Origin: Macquaria australasica
Lineage: Eukaryota > Chordata > Actinopteri > Centrarchiformes > Percichthyidae
DNA: 64,000 nucleotides
Assembly: GCA_005408345.1 (NCBI GenBank)
Contig: SEMN01000878.1
Coordinates: 62,001-126,000 of the forward strand
Direction of reading: 5' to 3'
This document shows, one piece after another, positions 9,801 through 21,374 of this stretch; position 1 is the first letter of the stretch, and every line of letters starts with the position of its first letter. The position numbers and the translations under genes were made by a program. The notes beneath the pieces are model-generated. The model did not search any database and was not told the origin of the DNA. It worked only from the letters and a program-made list of their open reading frames with translations.

Positions 9801-12698
9801 CTTTATTGATCCCGTGAGGGAAATTGTTTTGTTACAGCAGCAGCACAATCAACAATGCAATAAGAACAACCATAAATTAAAAGCACAATTGCAGGTCTGC
9901 AGAATATCAATAAAAAAGGAATAAAAAATATAAATATAAAATATTGCAGATCTGCAGAACAATTCTCTGAGTATAATAATATGATAATAATAATCGGAAA
10001 TAAAAGTAAAAGAAAAAGAAAAGAGCAATAAGAACAGGAAAATAAGTAAAAGAGTAATATGAACAGGATGTGACATAATGATGTGACAGTGATTCTACAG
10101 TACTGTTCTCCTGATCTGGAATCTTTTTTTTATAAAGTGTAAACCTTTCTACTCCGCCCTAGTTTGCGTCTCTTATTGTGGTCAATGCAGGTCAACGTTC
10201 AGGAGGCACAGCGCATGCTTACTGACCAGATACTGTGTGTGGAGCAGACAAACCCGGACTCCTTAGTTATTGTCCTCTGCAACTTTAACAAAGGTAATCT
10301 CAGCCATGAACTCCCCAAATACAGACAGTTTATCAAATGTCCGACCAGAGAGTTGTTGCACTACAATCAAGAGCATATCACGTACCCCTTACTGTACTGG
10401 GTCACTCTGACCATGTAATGGTCCACCTGATTGCTACATACAGGCAGAAATTGAAGCTCTCTAAACCAGTTGTGAGGAGATCAAAGAAGTGGAACAGTAA
10501 AGCTATAGAGGATCTTTGTGCGTGCTTGGACTGTACTGACTGGGATCTTTTCAGGACTGCTGCCAACAGTCTGGATGAATACACACACACAGGCTGTGAT
10601 GTCATACATCAGCTTCCATGAGGACTGTGTAGCATCACGCATCGGGGTTATAACAATGACAAACGCAGGTTCACAGCTAAACTCAGACAACTATGGTTGG
10701 AAAGGGAAGACGCGTTCAAGAGTGGGGACAGGGACAGGTTTAAAGAGTCAAAATACAGGTTTAGCAAGGCGGTGAGAGAGGCTAAATGACTGTACTCTGA
10801 GAAACTTCAACAGCAATTCTCAGCAAACAACTCTGCTTCTGTCTGGAGGGGTCTCAGACAGATCTATAAACCTAAAGCCTCCCCACTCCGTTAATGACTT
10901 GCGCCAACGACCTGAATGAGTTCTACTGTGGATTTGAAAGACAATGGGGCAGTCCTGACACCATCGGCCGTGACTCCAGACACCAGCTCCAGTCCACCAG
11001 CTTCACCTCCCCCACCACAGCAGAGGCCTGAACCTCTCCACAACTGCCCACCTTAGAGGTCCCCTCCTCCCCTAACACAATGACAACGCTCTCCATCCAG
11101 GAGAACCTCTGTGGTAATGAAATAATTTGAGTGCCTTGTGCTGTCCCACCTCAAAACCATCACTGACCCACTCCTGGACCCCCTGCAGTTCACCTACAGA
11201 GCCAACAGGTCTGTAGACCATGTAGTAAACATGGCCCTCCACCTCATCCTCCAGCACCTGGACTCCTCAGGAACCTATGCCATTATCCTGTTTGTGGATT
11301 TTAGCTCCACGTTTAACACCATCATCGCTGCTCTGCTGCAGGACAAGCTCTCCCAGCTGAGTGTGCCAGACTCCACCTGCAGGTGGATCACAGACTTCCA
11401 TCAGACAGGAGGCAGCATGTGATGCTGGGGAAACAGGTCTCTGACTCCCGGACCATCAGCACTGATTCCTGTCAAGGATACGTCCTTTCCCCTCTACTCT
11501 TCTCCCTGTACACCAACAGCTGCACCTCCATTCATCAGTCTGTCAAGCACCTGATCATATTTAGACGTTAGACGTAATCAGGGTGATTGCTGACTGTACA
11601 TTCAGGGTTACACTGCTAACAGGAACTGCTAGTAGACATTTTATCATGCAAATTTGCTAAAATAAAAATGTCTTTAGCGTACAGCTAAAGGCTTGAACAT
11701 ACATCTCTGGTCTGCATGTAGGTGAACGTGCATGACAAGGTTTGCATGTCAGCTAAATTAGTGACCACATTTCCTGTGGCATAGCTACAGTACTAGGGGT
11801 GTAAACAAATACAAATACATTATTCGGATATGCACAAATAATGCACTCTGAACAGATCCAAAACACCCTCCTGTACCCCTTCTGTATCAGAGTAATCCAG
11901 GTGATTGTTGTCTTTACAATAAAAATGTGGATGCTGACCCTTGATGTTGATGAAGTTTGATTGACAGTACTGCTGTTCAGAAGCTACCATTTAAATTGAA
12001 AAAGAAATAGACAGGAAACGTAAAAGATTGTTCGGGTCACAGCACAAGTGAAGCAGAAGCTGAATTGTAGCCAATTATTCTTGTATCTCTGGGGCACTGA
12101 CACTCTCCGATATATACTGTGTTGAAAACCTGTGGACATTTTCATGAAAAACTCTCTCACAACATATACTGTATAGCATTTCTGAGTAGCCCAACTTTTT
12201 CTGAAAATAACAATATATGGCATGCCAAGCTAGGACATGTAGTGAATGTGCCATAAGCTTGTAAATAAAGGGAATACAAATCTGAAGAAAGAGCAGAAGG
12301 CAAACTGGGTTCATGTTTTCATCCCACTAAGAACCTTGTTAACATTACCTGTCTTTGTCGTGTGGCCTTGACTCAACTTGTGAATCAGGACCATTACATG
12401 GTCCTGCATCAGGGATAGCTCTATCCCATCATGCACATGACCATCTCCTGTGATGGAGATGAACAATTCTCTCTGTGACCATGTTGAATTTAGCTGCTTC
12501 ATTAACCCTATGAACAAGTGACTGAGCAGCTCTGGTTGTGGTCATCCTCATCTTTAAGTGAGACTGTGAGTCACTCTGGTATGAAATAGGCATTCTATAA
12601 CAGAACTGAAAGAGTTTAAATGACATAGGCCATCTTATTTTTATTTACAGGAAGAAGAAGATGAAGAAGAGACTGGAGAGTCCCCAGAGGAGGACTAA
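3885..12698 (+). CDS. possible 3' exons of an unidentified gene with an acidic C-terminus
   Basis: Three candidate exons are joined by consistent phases: 3885-3917, 4403-4425 and 12651-12698. The first has a pyrimidine-rich acceptor (ctcttgcag) and a gtaaga donor. The second has a cctcag acceptor and a gtaaac donor. The third has a tttacag acceptor and ends in TAA. Read together they give AASCPENVCSDFSNQIEK and then EEEDEEETGESPEED-stop. The gene would begin left of the window, and exons between 4425 and 12651 may be missing from this model. I do not recognise the family. The acidic tail suggests a soluble or cytosolic-facing C-terminus, nothing more. The second exon is only 23 nt and abuts a repeat, so it is the weakest part. 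Confidence 0.35.
4426..4605. repeat. dispersed fish repeat with 'aaagcactttaca' core
   Basis: The segment 'tatccaaagcactttacat...cattcacccattcacac...ggttcagtgtcttacccaaggacac' is a well-known style of fish interspersed repeat, likely a LINE 3' end or SINE tail. It is non-coding here. Confidence 0.5.
6311..6556 (-). mobile_element. 5'-truncated L2-type LINE 3' tail
   Basis: This is a copy of the same 3' tail seen at 24553, 34440, 41145, 46226 and 52258. It starts with ttcaattcag (the complement of the ATTGA-repeat LINE end), then 'ttatttatatagcaccatatcataacaaagtta', then 'agagcaggtctagacc'. It carries the tail only, with no ORF. Confidence 0.75.
6700..7130 (+). pseudogene. decayed LINE reverse-transcriptase fragment
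   Basis: The DNA parallels the RT region of the LINE at 10185-11575. 'acatggccctccacttcatcctccagcacctg' is followed by segments corresponding to ARILFVDCSSA and DKLSQLSVHDSTCR. The frame is broken by stops and a deletion before the YADD box. The copy ends in AT-rich sequence near 7130. Clade call: jockey-superfamily non-LTR element, by resemblance. Confidence 0.65.
7391..8315 (-). repeat. GC-rich decayed minisatellite between 73-bp direct repeats
   Basis: A segment of about 73 bp beginning gggatttcaaaataaaacag occurs at 7391-7463 and again at 8243-8315 with only a few differences, flanking about 780 bp of GC-rich sequence. The inner part is a degenerate tandem repeat, with recurring units like 'caggcggatggcctggagacagg' changing to 'ctggaggctgcagctcgactgc' and 'ggtcggccggaccatcgactc'. 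Long ORFs exist on both strands (for example 298 codons +, 165 codons -) but are compositional. On the - strand they read as Pro/Ser-rich repeats. The outer repeats end in TGTCA when read on the - strand, as retroelement LTRs do. A related unit lies at 35783-36225. Likely part of a retroelement, not a host gene. Confidence 0.5.
8330..9780. other. no gene recognised
   Basis: Apparently low-copy, AT-rich sequence with a short C-run near 8900-8910. The ORFs of 129 and 82 codons near 9394-9817 have no recognisable domain and no convincing splice context. Confidence 0.4.
9786..10125 (-). mobile_element. LINE/SINE-type fish repeat end
   Basis: The segment 'agatagatgtactttattgatcccgtgagggaaatt' is the complement of a very common fish retroposon 3' end (reading ...gggatcaataaagt on the - strand). 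It is followed by A-rich sequence and 'agtactgttctcctgatctgg'. It ends where the separate LINE at 10185 begins. Confidence 0.5.
10185..11575 (+). pseudogene. non-LTR retrotransposon ORF2 remnant (endonuclease and RT)
   Basis: Reading + strand with several frameshifts: the 3' part of an AP-type endonuclease (NPDSLVIVLCNFNKGNLSHE, normally GDFNKG, near 10250-10310; the later SDH box reads GHSDHVMVHL near 10400); a linker (VVRRSKKWNSKAIEDL); then RT. RT segments include LLDPLQFTYRANRSVDHVVN, ILFVDFSSTFNTI (motif A) and CQGYVLSPLLFSLYTNSCTS (motif B). The copy stops before the YADD box. The GDFN aspartate is replaced by cysteine, a deletion removes roughly the RT fingers near 11100, and stops interrupt every frame, so it is inactive. 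Family resemblance: jockey-superfamily LINEs common in fish. The 6700-7130 fragment is from the same family. Confidence 0.75.
11580..12640. other. no gene recognised
   Basis: Between the LINE remnant and the acidic exon at 12651. There are a few 60-80 codon ORFs on the - strand without motifs. This would be intronic if the left-hand gene model is right. Confidence 0.35.
12651..12698 (+). CDS. candidate terminal exon, acidic C-terminus
   Basis: A strong acceptor (poly-pyrimidine tract then tttacag) is followed by 16 codons reading EEEDEEETGESPEED and a TAA stop. This is the best supported of the three exons assigned to the unidentified gene at the left of the window. A short GAA-rich run can also be simple sequence, which is the main alternative. 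Confidence 0.4.
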   Translation, partial: EEEDEEETGESPEED

Positions 12699-13387
12699 GC
12701 TTCCACACAGTGAAACCTCTACCTCATTCAGCTGTCAGGTCTTTCAAAGGGAAAAAGCTGCCTTGACCACTTATTTATTACTTTTTCCACATGTGATTTT
12801 ACTTGGTTTGATTTCAGTTAGATCATTTCCATCTTTGATCTGTCACTGAACAGGCAGACATGTGCAGTACATGTCTGCATTTTTAAATTATTTTGATACA
12901 TTTTTTACATAGACCATACAGAATGCTGCAACATGGGGGACATCAAAAAGAAACTTTTAGTAATTGTACTGCTGCCAGCTACCTATTGGCTGAACAGATA
13001 TTCTGCCTGTCAAATCAGACACAAATCAGTCATCAGCCCTGTACAACAAACTTACACTCCTCAATGAGAAAAATCTAAAAACAAACAGAAACAGACAGAC
13101 ACAATAAGTAAGTATGGCCACACCCCAAATGTTGTGATTAGTTGGTTCAGGGCATCATCATCTTCATATGAGTGAGAGCTTTAGCAGGGGATGTTTCATT
13201 CTGAACACTACACCTTTGTAATGATATGCAAATCAAATGCATAGTGCCACTGCAGAACTCTATCTCTCACATTGACACAGATACACACCCTGTCATTGTT
13301 GACTGATTCTTCAGACATTGCTGGCAGAAAAGAGACTGACATTGCCTTAATAGCAACAGCCTGTTTGTCATACAGAAATGTAGAACA

Positions 13388-13431
13388 AACCAACCCTGAT
13401 ACATTGCTGTTCTAATATATCAGGGTTGGTT
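13388..13431. repeat. 14-bp perfect inverted repeat, hairpin
   Basis: Arms AACCAACCCTGATA (13388-13401) and TATCAGGGTTGGTT (13418-13431) are separated by 16 nt. It could be a palindromic MITE core or an isolated stem. It lies about 700 bp downstream of the candidate stop at 12698. Confidence 0.5.
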
Positions 13432-13439
13432 CTAAAATG

Positions 13440-16400
13440 AACCAAATCCCCTGGCCCACCCACTCCTCACCCAAACTGGTGTTAGACCACTAAAGACGGA
13501 GAGACACAGAGTTCTTTCCTCAGGGCAGTGGCTTATCCATCATGCTGGCTTAAAGCCATTTAGCATTGGCTCAGAATTAACTTTAGCATCTTACTAACAG
13601 CTTCAGCAAGCTTTTTTTTCTGAGTCTCCATACATCATCTTTAAATTTACAACAAGGCCATCCTCCTTTGCCTTCTTACTCTCTGATAATATGCAGGGAA
13701 GAAACAGTACCCAATGCAAAGGTTCATCATGGGGTGAACCTGCAGTATAGTCTGGTCTCTTGACATTTTGTAAAATAACTGCAAGTTTTAATTGTCAGTA
13801 CAAATTTATGATCTATTAAATCTAGGGTTGGGTTTCCGATAGCTGGTTCTTTTTTGGATCCAGTTCCAGGTTGACAAAATATCTGTAATTGCTAAACTCT
13901 GTACTTAGCCAATGATCGTTTTTTAGAGACGCCACTCTCTAACACCACTCTATGTTCAGGAGTTTGTGGTGTGTTTTTGCAGTTCAACATGACCAACAGG
14001 GTGGCAAGACTTCTTCTCTCGTGAAATGATCAGGTGATTGCGGCATGTTAGCTTCAGCCTTTGGAACCTCTGACTTAAACTCTCATTCATATATCCAAAT
14101 TTAAATCAATGCTGATTTCAATTTCAGATTATAGCTGTACAAATTAAGTTTCTAATTTATCAGATAACAAAAGCTAATTACAGATATGAATTGAATCTTT
14201 GAGTTTTAGTTATTTGAAAAGCTGAACCTAAATAAATTCAATAAGGGACCTGAATGGATCTCAATCGGTTAAACAAATCTATCTGGATAACATTTAAATC
14301 ATTACATTTACTATAGGATAACATTAAATGACCCATAAATAAAATCGATCACTGTGATCGTTAACCTTGATCAACTTGAAAGTGAAGGACAAAGTATTGA
14401 TCATAATTAATTACACATTCTTGACCTGAACTTTATGAGACTGTATTGGACCATCAGATTACCTCCAAGTAACATCTCTTCTACCGCACATCCTTCATCA
14501 TATCCTTTATGCATATTATTATGTTGAAAGATAAGCATTGCTTTGAAAATTAGCCCCAAACTTTGGGATAAGTTTGGGATATGTCCAAGGTTGGAAAAGT
14601 TTTTTATAAGGTGATCGAGATTGCAAACAATTCTTTTATTTAGTCAGAACATCAACAAAAATGATAAAGAGTAGACAGTCTAGTCCAGCAGTGCCTCAAG
14701 TATGTATTTAAAGCTTTAATTGTGATACACCTACAGTCAGGACTTGACCTAGGATGCTTGCCAGACCAGAACATCAGAGCACTACATGAACTCTGCTGTG
14801 CTCTCCCTGTTGTTGGTGGACTGACACAGCTCTTTTATTGGTCTATAAAATGATAGAACCTCTTAACATCCTGTCGGTACTCCACTACCAAACTGTTTGA
14901 CATTGCATCAGACTACTGAATACCATTTGTTAAGATTTACATTAACAAGCTCATGTACATAGCTTCATTCAGTTTGTTCTTTGCGCAACATAGCTTTAAA
15001 ACCTTGATTTTGTTATTGATGTCACACTGTAAAGAAATCCACAGACTTGGTCTGCATTGCAAAAAAACCTCAACAACAAAAACCACAAGAACAAACCACA
15101 CATTACCTCATGACACACTTGATACCTGGATTTAGTAGCTGCGTGACATTGGATGACTCATCTCACACTGTAACTCCGGGGAGCCTTACATTTAAGGAAA
15201 CCTGATAGTATGTCAGGCTTTCTGGTCACTGATATGCAATATCTTCTCCTGATTTCAAACTACCTCTGACTCAGCACAACCATCTCATGAATGCTGTTGC
15301 TCAGTACACACAAACCAATGCACAGGAAGGCAGTGTGCGTTCAGATATTTGATAATGTGTTGTAACGTTATACTGTACATTAACGAGGTCATGCTGGTTG
15401 TTGTCTTGTCATGGGGGAATTTGTTTGCAACTGTTTTGCTTGATTCAGGTAAACCCTACCTACATAATCGGTAAAGAAGCAAAAGTCAGATATGACAGAG
15501 CCATGTGCATCAACATTAAAGGAAAATATAGGTTTTTTGCTACAGCAGCCTTATTTTTTTCACTTGTGACCATCTTTCCTGTTGGTTATGACGGGCCAGA
15601 CTGTCTTTACAAGGCTGCAAGGAGTGCAAAGACATGAAGTCTGAATGTTTAATAAAATTCGTCAATGCAGAAAACCTAAAATTACAATATTTTAACTAAA
15701 ATAAGCTTCCAGCTTTAATCATATTATCTGAACATTATTCAAAGTGAAAACAAAACCTGAATACACCTGAAAATGTATAACTGCCCAATGTATTGTTAAA
15801 CAACACGTTAAACTGAGAAGCAGAGCCAAGAATTAGCTGTACAAGAGTCACAGCAGACACTTTGGATAAAAACTTTAATGATAGAGTTGGGTTTCATTCC
15901 TCACAAGTAGTGATATTGATGCGAGGACATTAGCTCTCCACCCTGTAGATGCTGTGACATTGTCTGTGTTTTCTAGATCCAACAGTCAAAATGAGTGTGT
16001 TTATTTGATCACTTGTCTGGTGACTCCAGAACTCTGTTGTAAAGAGTTGCCAAATCTTAGCAATGTGACTGAAACATCATCATAACCTTCAGGCATGATG
16101 GTCAAAACTATTAAAATAAGAGACAGGTTGTTAAAAAAGAACCCTCAATTTTCCTTTACTTTTAGACAGACTCTGAAGCCTACAGTTCAACATTTGCAAT
16201 TTTAGCTTTGGTTGTATACATACAATATATCTATATATGTATAAACTCTTAAAACATTTTTTCATGTGAATGATCTAATTTCATTAGAATACGTGTGAAT
16301 AATATATGTTGCTCTTGTTAAGCAGGGGCAAATCCTCAAATATCTCAAATAGCAGTCTTCAGAGTTTGTCTCTATCAACACTCATGCACTTGCCACTGAC

Positions 16401-17740
16401 TTACGTGACATTTTCTTTCTTTAGAGATTCCTAGAAAAAGCCTCGATTCAGTGGTCTGTTTTTTATACTTAAACAAAAAAGCAGCTAACCTATTAAGTAC
16501 TGTTTTTTTCTCATTTACCTTAATGTTAATTTGTATCTAAACATTGTAATGAAACATATTCTTCATTATCTGTAATGGGACTTTATGACAAACTTGAATT
16601 TATTTTGTACTGATTTACACAATAAGGATCAAGTGTTTGTGTGACACTACATGATGTAACTACAAATGTTTTGTTTTTTGTTTTTGAATAGCTAGATTTG
16701 TTTTTAAGTATGTACAGTACCTCAAACAGACCGATAAAAATGGACTAATCAATTGACAAATACCTACCTCCAGTCTTGAAAAGGAATGACTTTGCCGGTT
16801 TACTTTCAGTATGAGTTACATTTAAGTATGATATAATCTATATCAGGACTGCAGAAGTTCCTTACTTAAAGTATTGTATCAGAACAGTCAAGCTTCCAAT
16901 TTCAGTACATTAGGATTCTCACCTTCAAAGTGACTTTCAGGTTTTGAAACAGATATGTTTGGATTTTGATTTTGTATATTGTATTCATGAATATGTTTTC
17001 TTGTTTTTAATTAGTAGATATCTATATACTTGATTAGCTGTTTTGTGTACTTCACACAAATGTGATTTTATTTTCTTGTGATATGGTTAAACCAGATGTA
17101 TATGGAATTGTTTCTTACCTAGTGATTAAGCATACAATTTTTTCACCTGTCACCATGACAGCCTTTGAAAAGTTAACATGGTATTTTGAACTGGGCCAGA
17201 GGTAGAGCCTCAGAGGAGCTACATTGATCCGGTCAACCTGTCTTCACCAGCAACACCAGTATGGAAAATTGACAAATTAACAGAGGTTGCGATAAACTCT
17301 CGCTAACCAACAATCTGCACAGTGTTTCGGACCATAAAGTTGTCTTCAAACTGAAAGCAAAGCAAATTCTCACCTTGCTTCATTCAAATTTGACCCCTGT
17401 AATGTTTTTGCAGTCTGTGTTTATTCATCACAAACAGCCTGTATAACAACTGTACGAACGATAGCTGTAGCTGGTAATTAGCTAGCAACATGCTCATTTA
17501 ATGACTTGCATTTTCCAGGAACAGGTACTGGCCAAGTGCTGAGGCTGAGTGGGTAAGGACCAATATTTTAAGTTAAAACATTTTCAATGTGTGCAGGCGT
17601 CTTTGCCTAAAATCGCACCGCCACCGTTCGTGTTGACTACATACCTGCCTTGACTTTATTTACAATCACACCAGGTTTAAAATTCACTGCACATTCAGTC
17701 TGAACACAACTTAATAGTACCATCATCTTACTGCTCCTAC
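13440..17740. other. 4.3 kb with no recognisable gene
   Basis: AT-rich DNA without long ORFs, terminal repeats or tandem arrays that I can see. The only ORFs (60 and 79 codons at 14953 and 15398) lack motifs. It seems to be the least repeat-dense part of the left half. Confidence 0.4.
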
Positions 17741-17962
17741 AACAATAGGCCTTTCCCATGTAAGACATTTTCAAATGTCATAGTAGGAAAAGCCCAGATG
17801 TAAATAATAAAATAAATTATTAATTCGATTGAGCTGCTTCAGTTTCAGGGTCCTGGTCATAGATATAAAACAGTAGATGTGACATTACGTCATAGCTCAT
17901 GGTATAACCGTCCGCCATCTTACCTGGGTATTGTTTACAATCACCACCTATTGGCAGCAACT

Positions 17963-18106
17963 ATGTTTGTCGGCTGTGCTGCATTTAATTGCTTTACTAA
18001 AAGGACCAGAGAGACCAGGGAGGCTGGCATCACTCCACCCGTCAGTATAGAGCAGATGAGAGATTTATGTTTTACATATGGGTCAACTAAAACTATAAAA
18101 AGTTAG
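17963..18106 (+). pseudogene. possible THAP N-terminal fragment
   Basis: The ATG at 17963 opens MFVGCAAFNCFTKRTRETRE, which has the C-x4-C start and following basic stretch expected at the beginning of a THAP finger. It lacks the later W and C-x2-H pair before the stop at 18106. It sits about 30 bp inside the inner inverted repeat of the 17747-19784 element, matching the position of the THAP piece in the 1734-2803 element. Confidence 0.35.
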
Positions 18107-19025
18107 TAAACTAGGAAACTTTACCGTTAGCCACCAAGTAACGGACCAGCTGGGTTCTAAGTTGCTGATTACTAGCTGTCAACAGCATTGATCAGTTAGC
18201 TAAACAGATAAGTTCTAACCAGCAAACATTGTTCTAATGTTAGCTACGCTAACTTCAAGCTAAAAGGTAACGTTTAGTAACGTTATAACAAAGTTATTAA
18301 TATGATCCTAACATTTGACTGCTAAGCAGCTGAGTTCATGCCAATCAAGTGTAAACATACAACATGTTAAGGACAAAGAGAAGTGCTCGTCTTCACTACT
18401 AAATCCCATTTCATAATATCTCAAGACAAATCCAACAAGCCAGCTACGTTACAATCTACACAAAATTGAAGCTCAGGCAAATCAACACAACAGTAACGTT
18501 AGCCACGTCCTTGACAGCAACACGAAACACTAACCAACCACACAATCAGCCAACATATTGTTATTCGAGGCAGAGGGGTCGCACTTAACGTTACATGTTC
18601 ACCACATCTAGCTAAGCCAAAATTAGCTGCCTTGAATCCTGCAATCAGTCATCATATATTAACATCACTTGTTGTCAGCTCACCTCGTGCCTTTACACAC
18701 TTTTCCTTTCAGTAAAGCAAATAAAAAATAATCCATGTGTTGATCAGGTTAATTAATCCAGTCGGAGATTTGTACTTCAGCAGTTCAGGTCCAGCTTGCA
18801 GTTTTGCAAAATTCCCGCGATTTCTCCGCATTATCATCATAAATTTAATGTCCATAATGTTACTTTGCCATGAGAATGAAAGACAACTGCGACAAATCCA
18901 TCAGGAGTTCTGCTGAAGGCATCACGGCACAAAGTAAACCATTCCAAACTAAACTTTATCAACCATAATAACTCCTCATTTACAGTTAACAACTCTCCAA
19001 CCTCTCTTCTCATCATCAAAACAAA

Positions 19026-19028
<3 letters not shown>

Positions 19029-19052
<24 letters not shown>
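19029..19052. repeat. (TG)n microsatellite
   Basis: Twelve TG units followed by a short GA run, inside the 17747-19784 element. Confidence 0.95.
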
Positions 19053-19059
<7 letters not shown>

Positions 19060-19789
19060 AAGAGAAATATAGTTTCCTTATGTACAATTTATGACATTAA
19101 TAAATGTATTAATATATTACAGTAGGTGTGTTTTTCTCATGTTTCTGATTAAACTGCCTGCCAACATAGGCCATAATACTGAATCTATTTAGGATTTCTA
19201 CAAAAAAGATATTGCTTAATGTAATATATTAGCCATTCAGAATACCAAAGACAGTTCTTACATATTAATTTCATGCAAAATTGAAAAAATAAAATCATTG
19301 TCTGCAATATAAATGCACAATTATGAGATTGAAATGATGATTGAAAGCATGATTTGTTCTCTTGGAGCTATAATAATGAAAATTCCACAAGAATCTTTGT
19401 TTGGTTTGGTTCATTCTAGACAGGCACACTGGTCTTACACTTATTATTTTGAATAAAAAACAGTATTGGTGTATTGGTAGAAAAATACAAGATTATAAAG
19501 ACAACATAAGCCTCTTTCACCATAGGATCAAATTATAGCAAGTTTAAAACTGGACCCAGGTAAGATGGCTGCCATATGGTTGCATCCCAGAATGGCAAGT
19601 CATTATGACACGTCACATCTACTGTTTTATATCTATGGTCCTGGTATTGTGCATGCTGAATCACTGTCACACTGTCATGGTTTTCTAGGACACGCGAATA
19701 GAACTGAGTCCTTGTTAATGTTTTAAGTAACACCCACGCATTTCCTACTATGACAAGTCAAAAAGCATGCTGTGAAAAAGCCTACTATA

Positions 19790-21010
19790 TGTGTTAATTT
19801 CTTTCACAATATGTTAGAAAAGAAGATACAGCAACAGCCTTGGACTTGTCCCATGTTCAGTCAGGACCACTATAGTCAAAGAAAACTTAATTTCCATCTG
19901 CAGTAGTTATATTTGGCAGCATGGCTCTGTTCTGGGAGAGCAGCAGCATTGTTGTCATCAATGACAACAATACATGACATTGATCAAGTCAGACATAGTG
20001 TGAAAAGGAGGAGCTAGGGTGGAGGTGGGTTGAAAAGCAGCTTGCAGAGGAAGCAGCGAGGGTAGGCAGGCTACAGCAGCTTAAAGAAGGCACCCTGAAT
20101 GAAATTTGCCAATGGGTGCATAGAAGGGAATCAGCTGAGCCATCAGCTGATGTGGGCTGGCTGAAAGATCAGCTGCTATCAGTTGATGTAGCTGGGATCG
20201 TGAGCTGAGCTTGACTTTGTGGCCTGCCTGAACTAACGCTATGCTCAATTTTTGACAAAGCAAGGTTATCTGCTTCCAGTCTTTGTGCTAGGCTTAAGCT
20301 AGGCTAAATCTCTTTACTGGACAAACAGAGATGAAACATATCTCACCTTACAAACATCAGACAAGTGTAAAATTGTGTGTAGCGTGAAGGAGGCTACAAC
20401 TTTAATTTCATTGTTCAGCCCTGTGTTGTAGAATGACTAATAAATGTACCTTGAACCTTGAAAATATTGTACTGGTAATTTTAGGAGCTGGTAGCCCACT
20501 TTCAACAGTACGACTTGCAATGGCAAATTTTGTCATCATGTGATTTGAAAAATTTAATTTGAATAAAATATCTTAAGGTACTACATCTCCGCCAGTAATG
20601 ACAAGTTAGTAAAAGATTTCTGTTGCCTTCAGTAACTAACATATCCAGACACTGTGCAGATAATGCTATTTCTAATAATCCTACCAGTCCAAACAGAGAG
20701 AATCACAAGCTGCTGTTAAATCAGCTAGCAAAGATATACTGTAAAAACTGTGTGCACTCGTTGAAGCAGGTTGATCAGTAGCTTTGAACAAATGACTTTG
20801 AAACAGACAGGCTTTATTATTTGAAGAATCATTAAACACCACACCACCCATCAGCTAGACAAACCCCATGAAGACCAGGTATTAACGTGATCTGTATCTA
20901 GATAAGGAAAAAGGCTTGTTAATGCACAGAATGTAGTGCAATCAGAATGCGATATGACCCAGGCAATGTATCCAGATACAGCTCACGATGATACCAGGTG
21001 TACATGGTAC
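19790..21010. other. no gene recognised; CAGCTG-rich patch and LINE-like tail
   Basis: From 20120 to 20215 there are several TCAGCTGA/CAGCTG palindromes. At about 20430-20460, 'aataaatgtaccttgaaccttga' looks like a retroposon 3' end with a short repeat tail. Nothing else is evident. Confidence 0.35.
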
Positions 21011-21013
21011 GGT

Positions 21014-21340
21014 GGCCCTGAGAGCTCAACGTACTGCAACTTAAGAAAACACATGCAAATAAACAAAACACAAGCAAATTTTAAAAAATCATCAATTTGA
21101 CAACACACGTGCAGCATTTAGAAAACACGCTGCAAATACACAAACATGCTGTAAATTCAGACAACACAACCAAATACACAAACGTCCTGTAAATAAACAA
21201 AGCCTCACAGAGACCGCGGTCCCTCCCGCCGTGACCTGTTTTCTCAAAGACGCCCCTCCAGCGCTTTGCGGCCGCAGAGAGCCCCAGGCTTCAGAGGCAG
21301 CTGCAACTCCGTCCAGCAGCGGGAAGAGAAGCTAGTACAC

Positions 21341-21374
<34 letters not shown>

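Larger units (their letters stand above)
17747..19784. mobile_element. 2.0-kb inverted-repeat element with THAP-like start
   Basis: The outer ends match in inverted orientation: 'taggcctttcc...aaatgtcatagtaggaaa' at 17747 and its complement ending near 19784. Further in, a longer pair shares 'atagatataaaacagtagat' and 'gccatcttacctgggt' (17849-17935 against 19556-19645, inverted). Between them is sequence rich in 'taacgtta' motifs and a THAP-like N-terminus at 17963. The arms are diverged, so the copy is older than the one at 27332. The autonomous parent is probably a THAP-type DNA transposon, an inference from the short coding piece only. Confidence 0.55.

Noticed and set aside
3885..12698. 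Assigning the acidic-tail exons to STRAP by synteny with dera
   Set aside because: The predicted C-terminus does not resemble STRAP, and no WD-repeat exon is visible, so no name is given.
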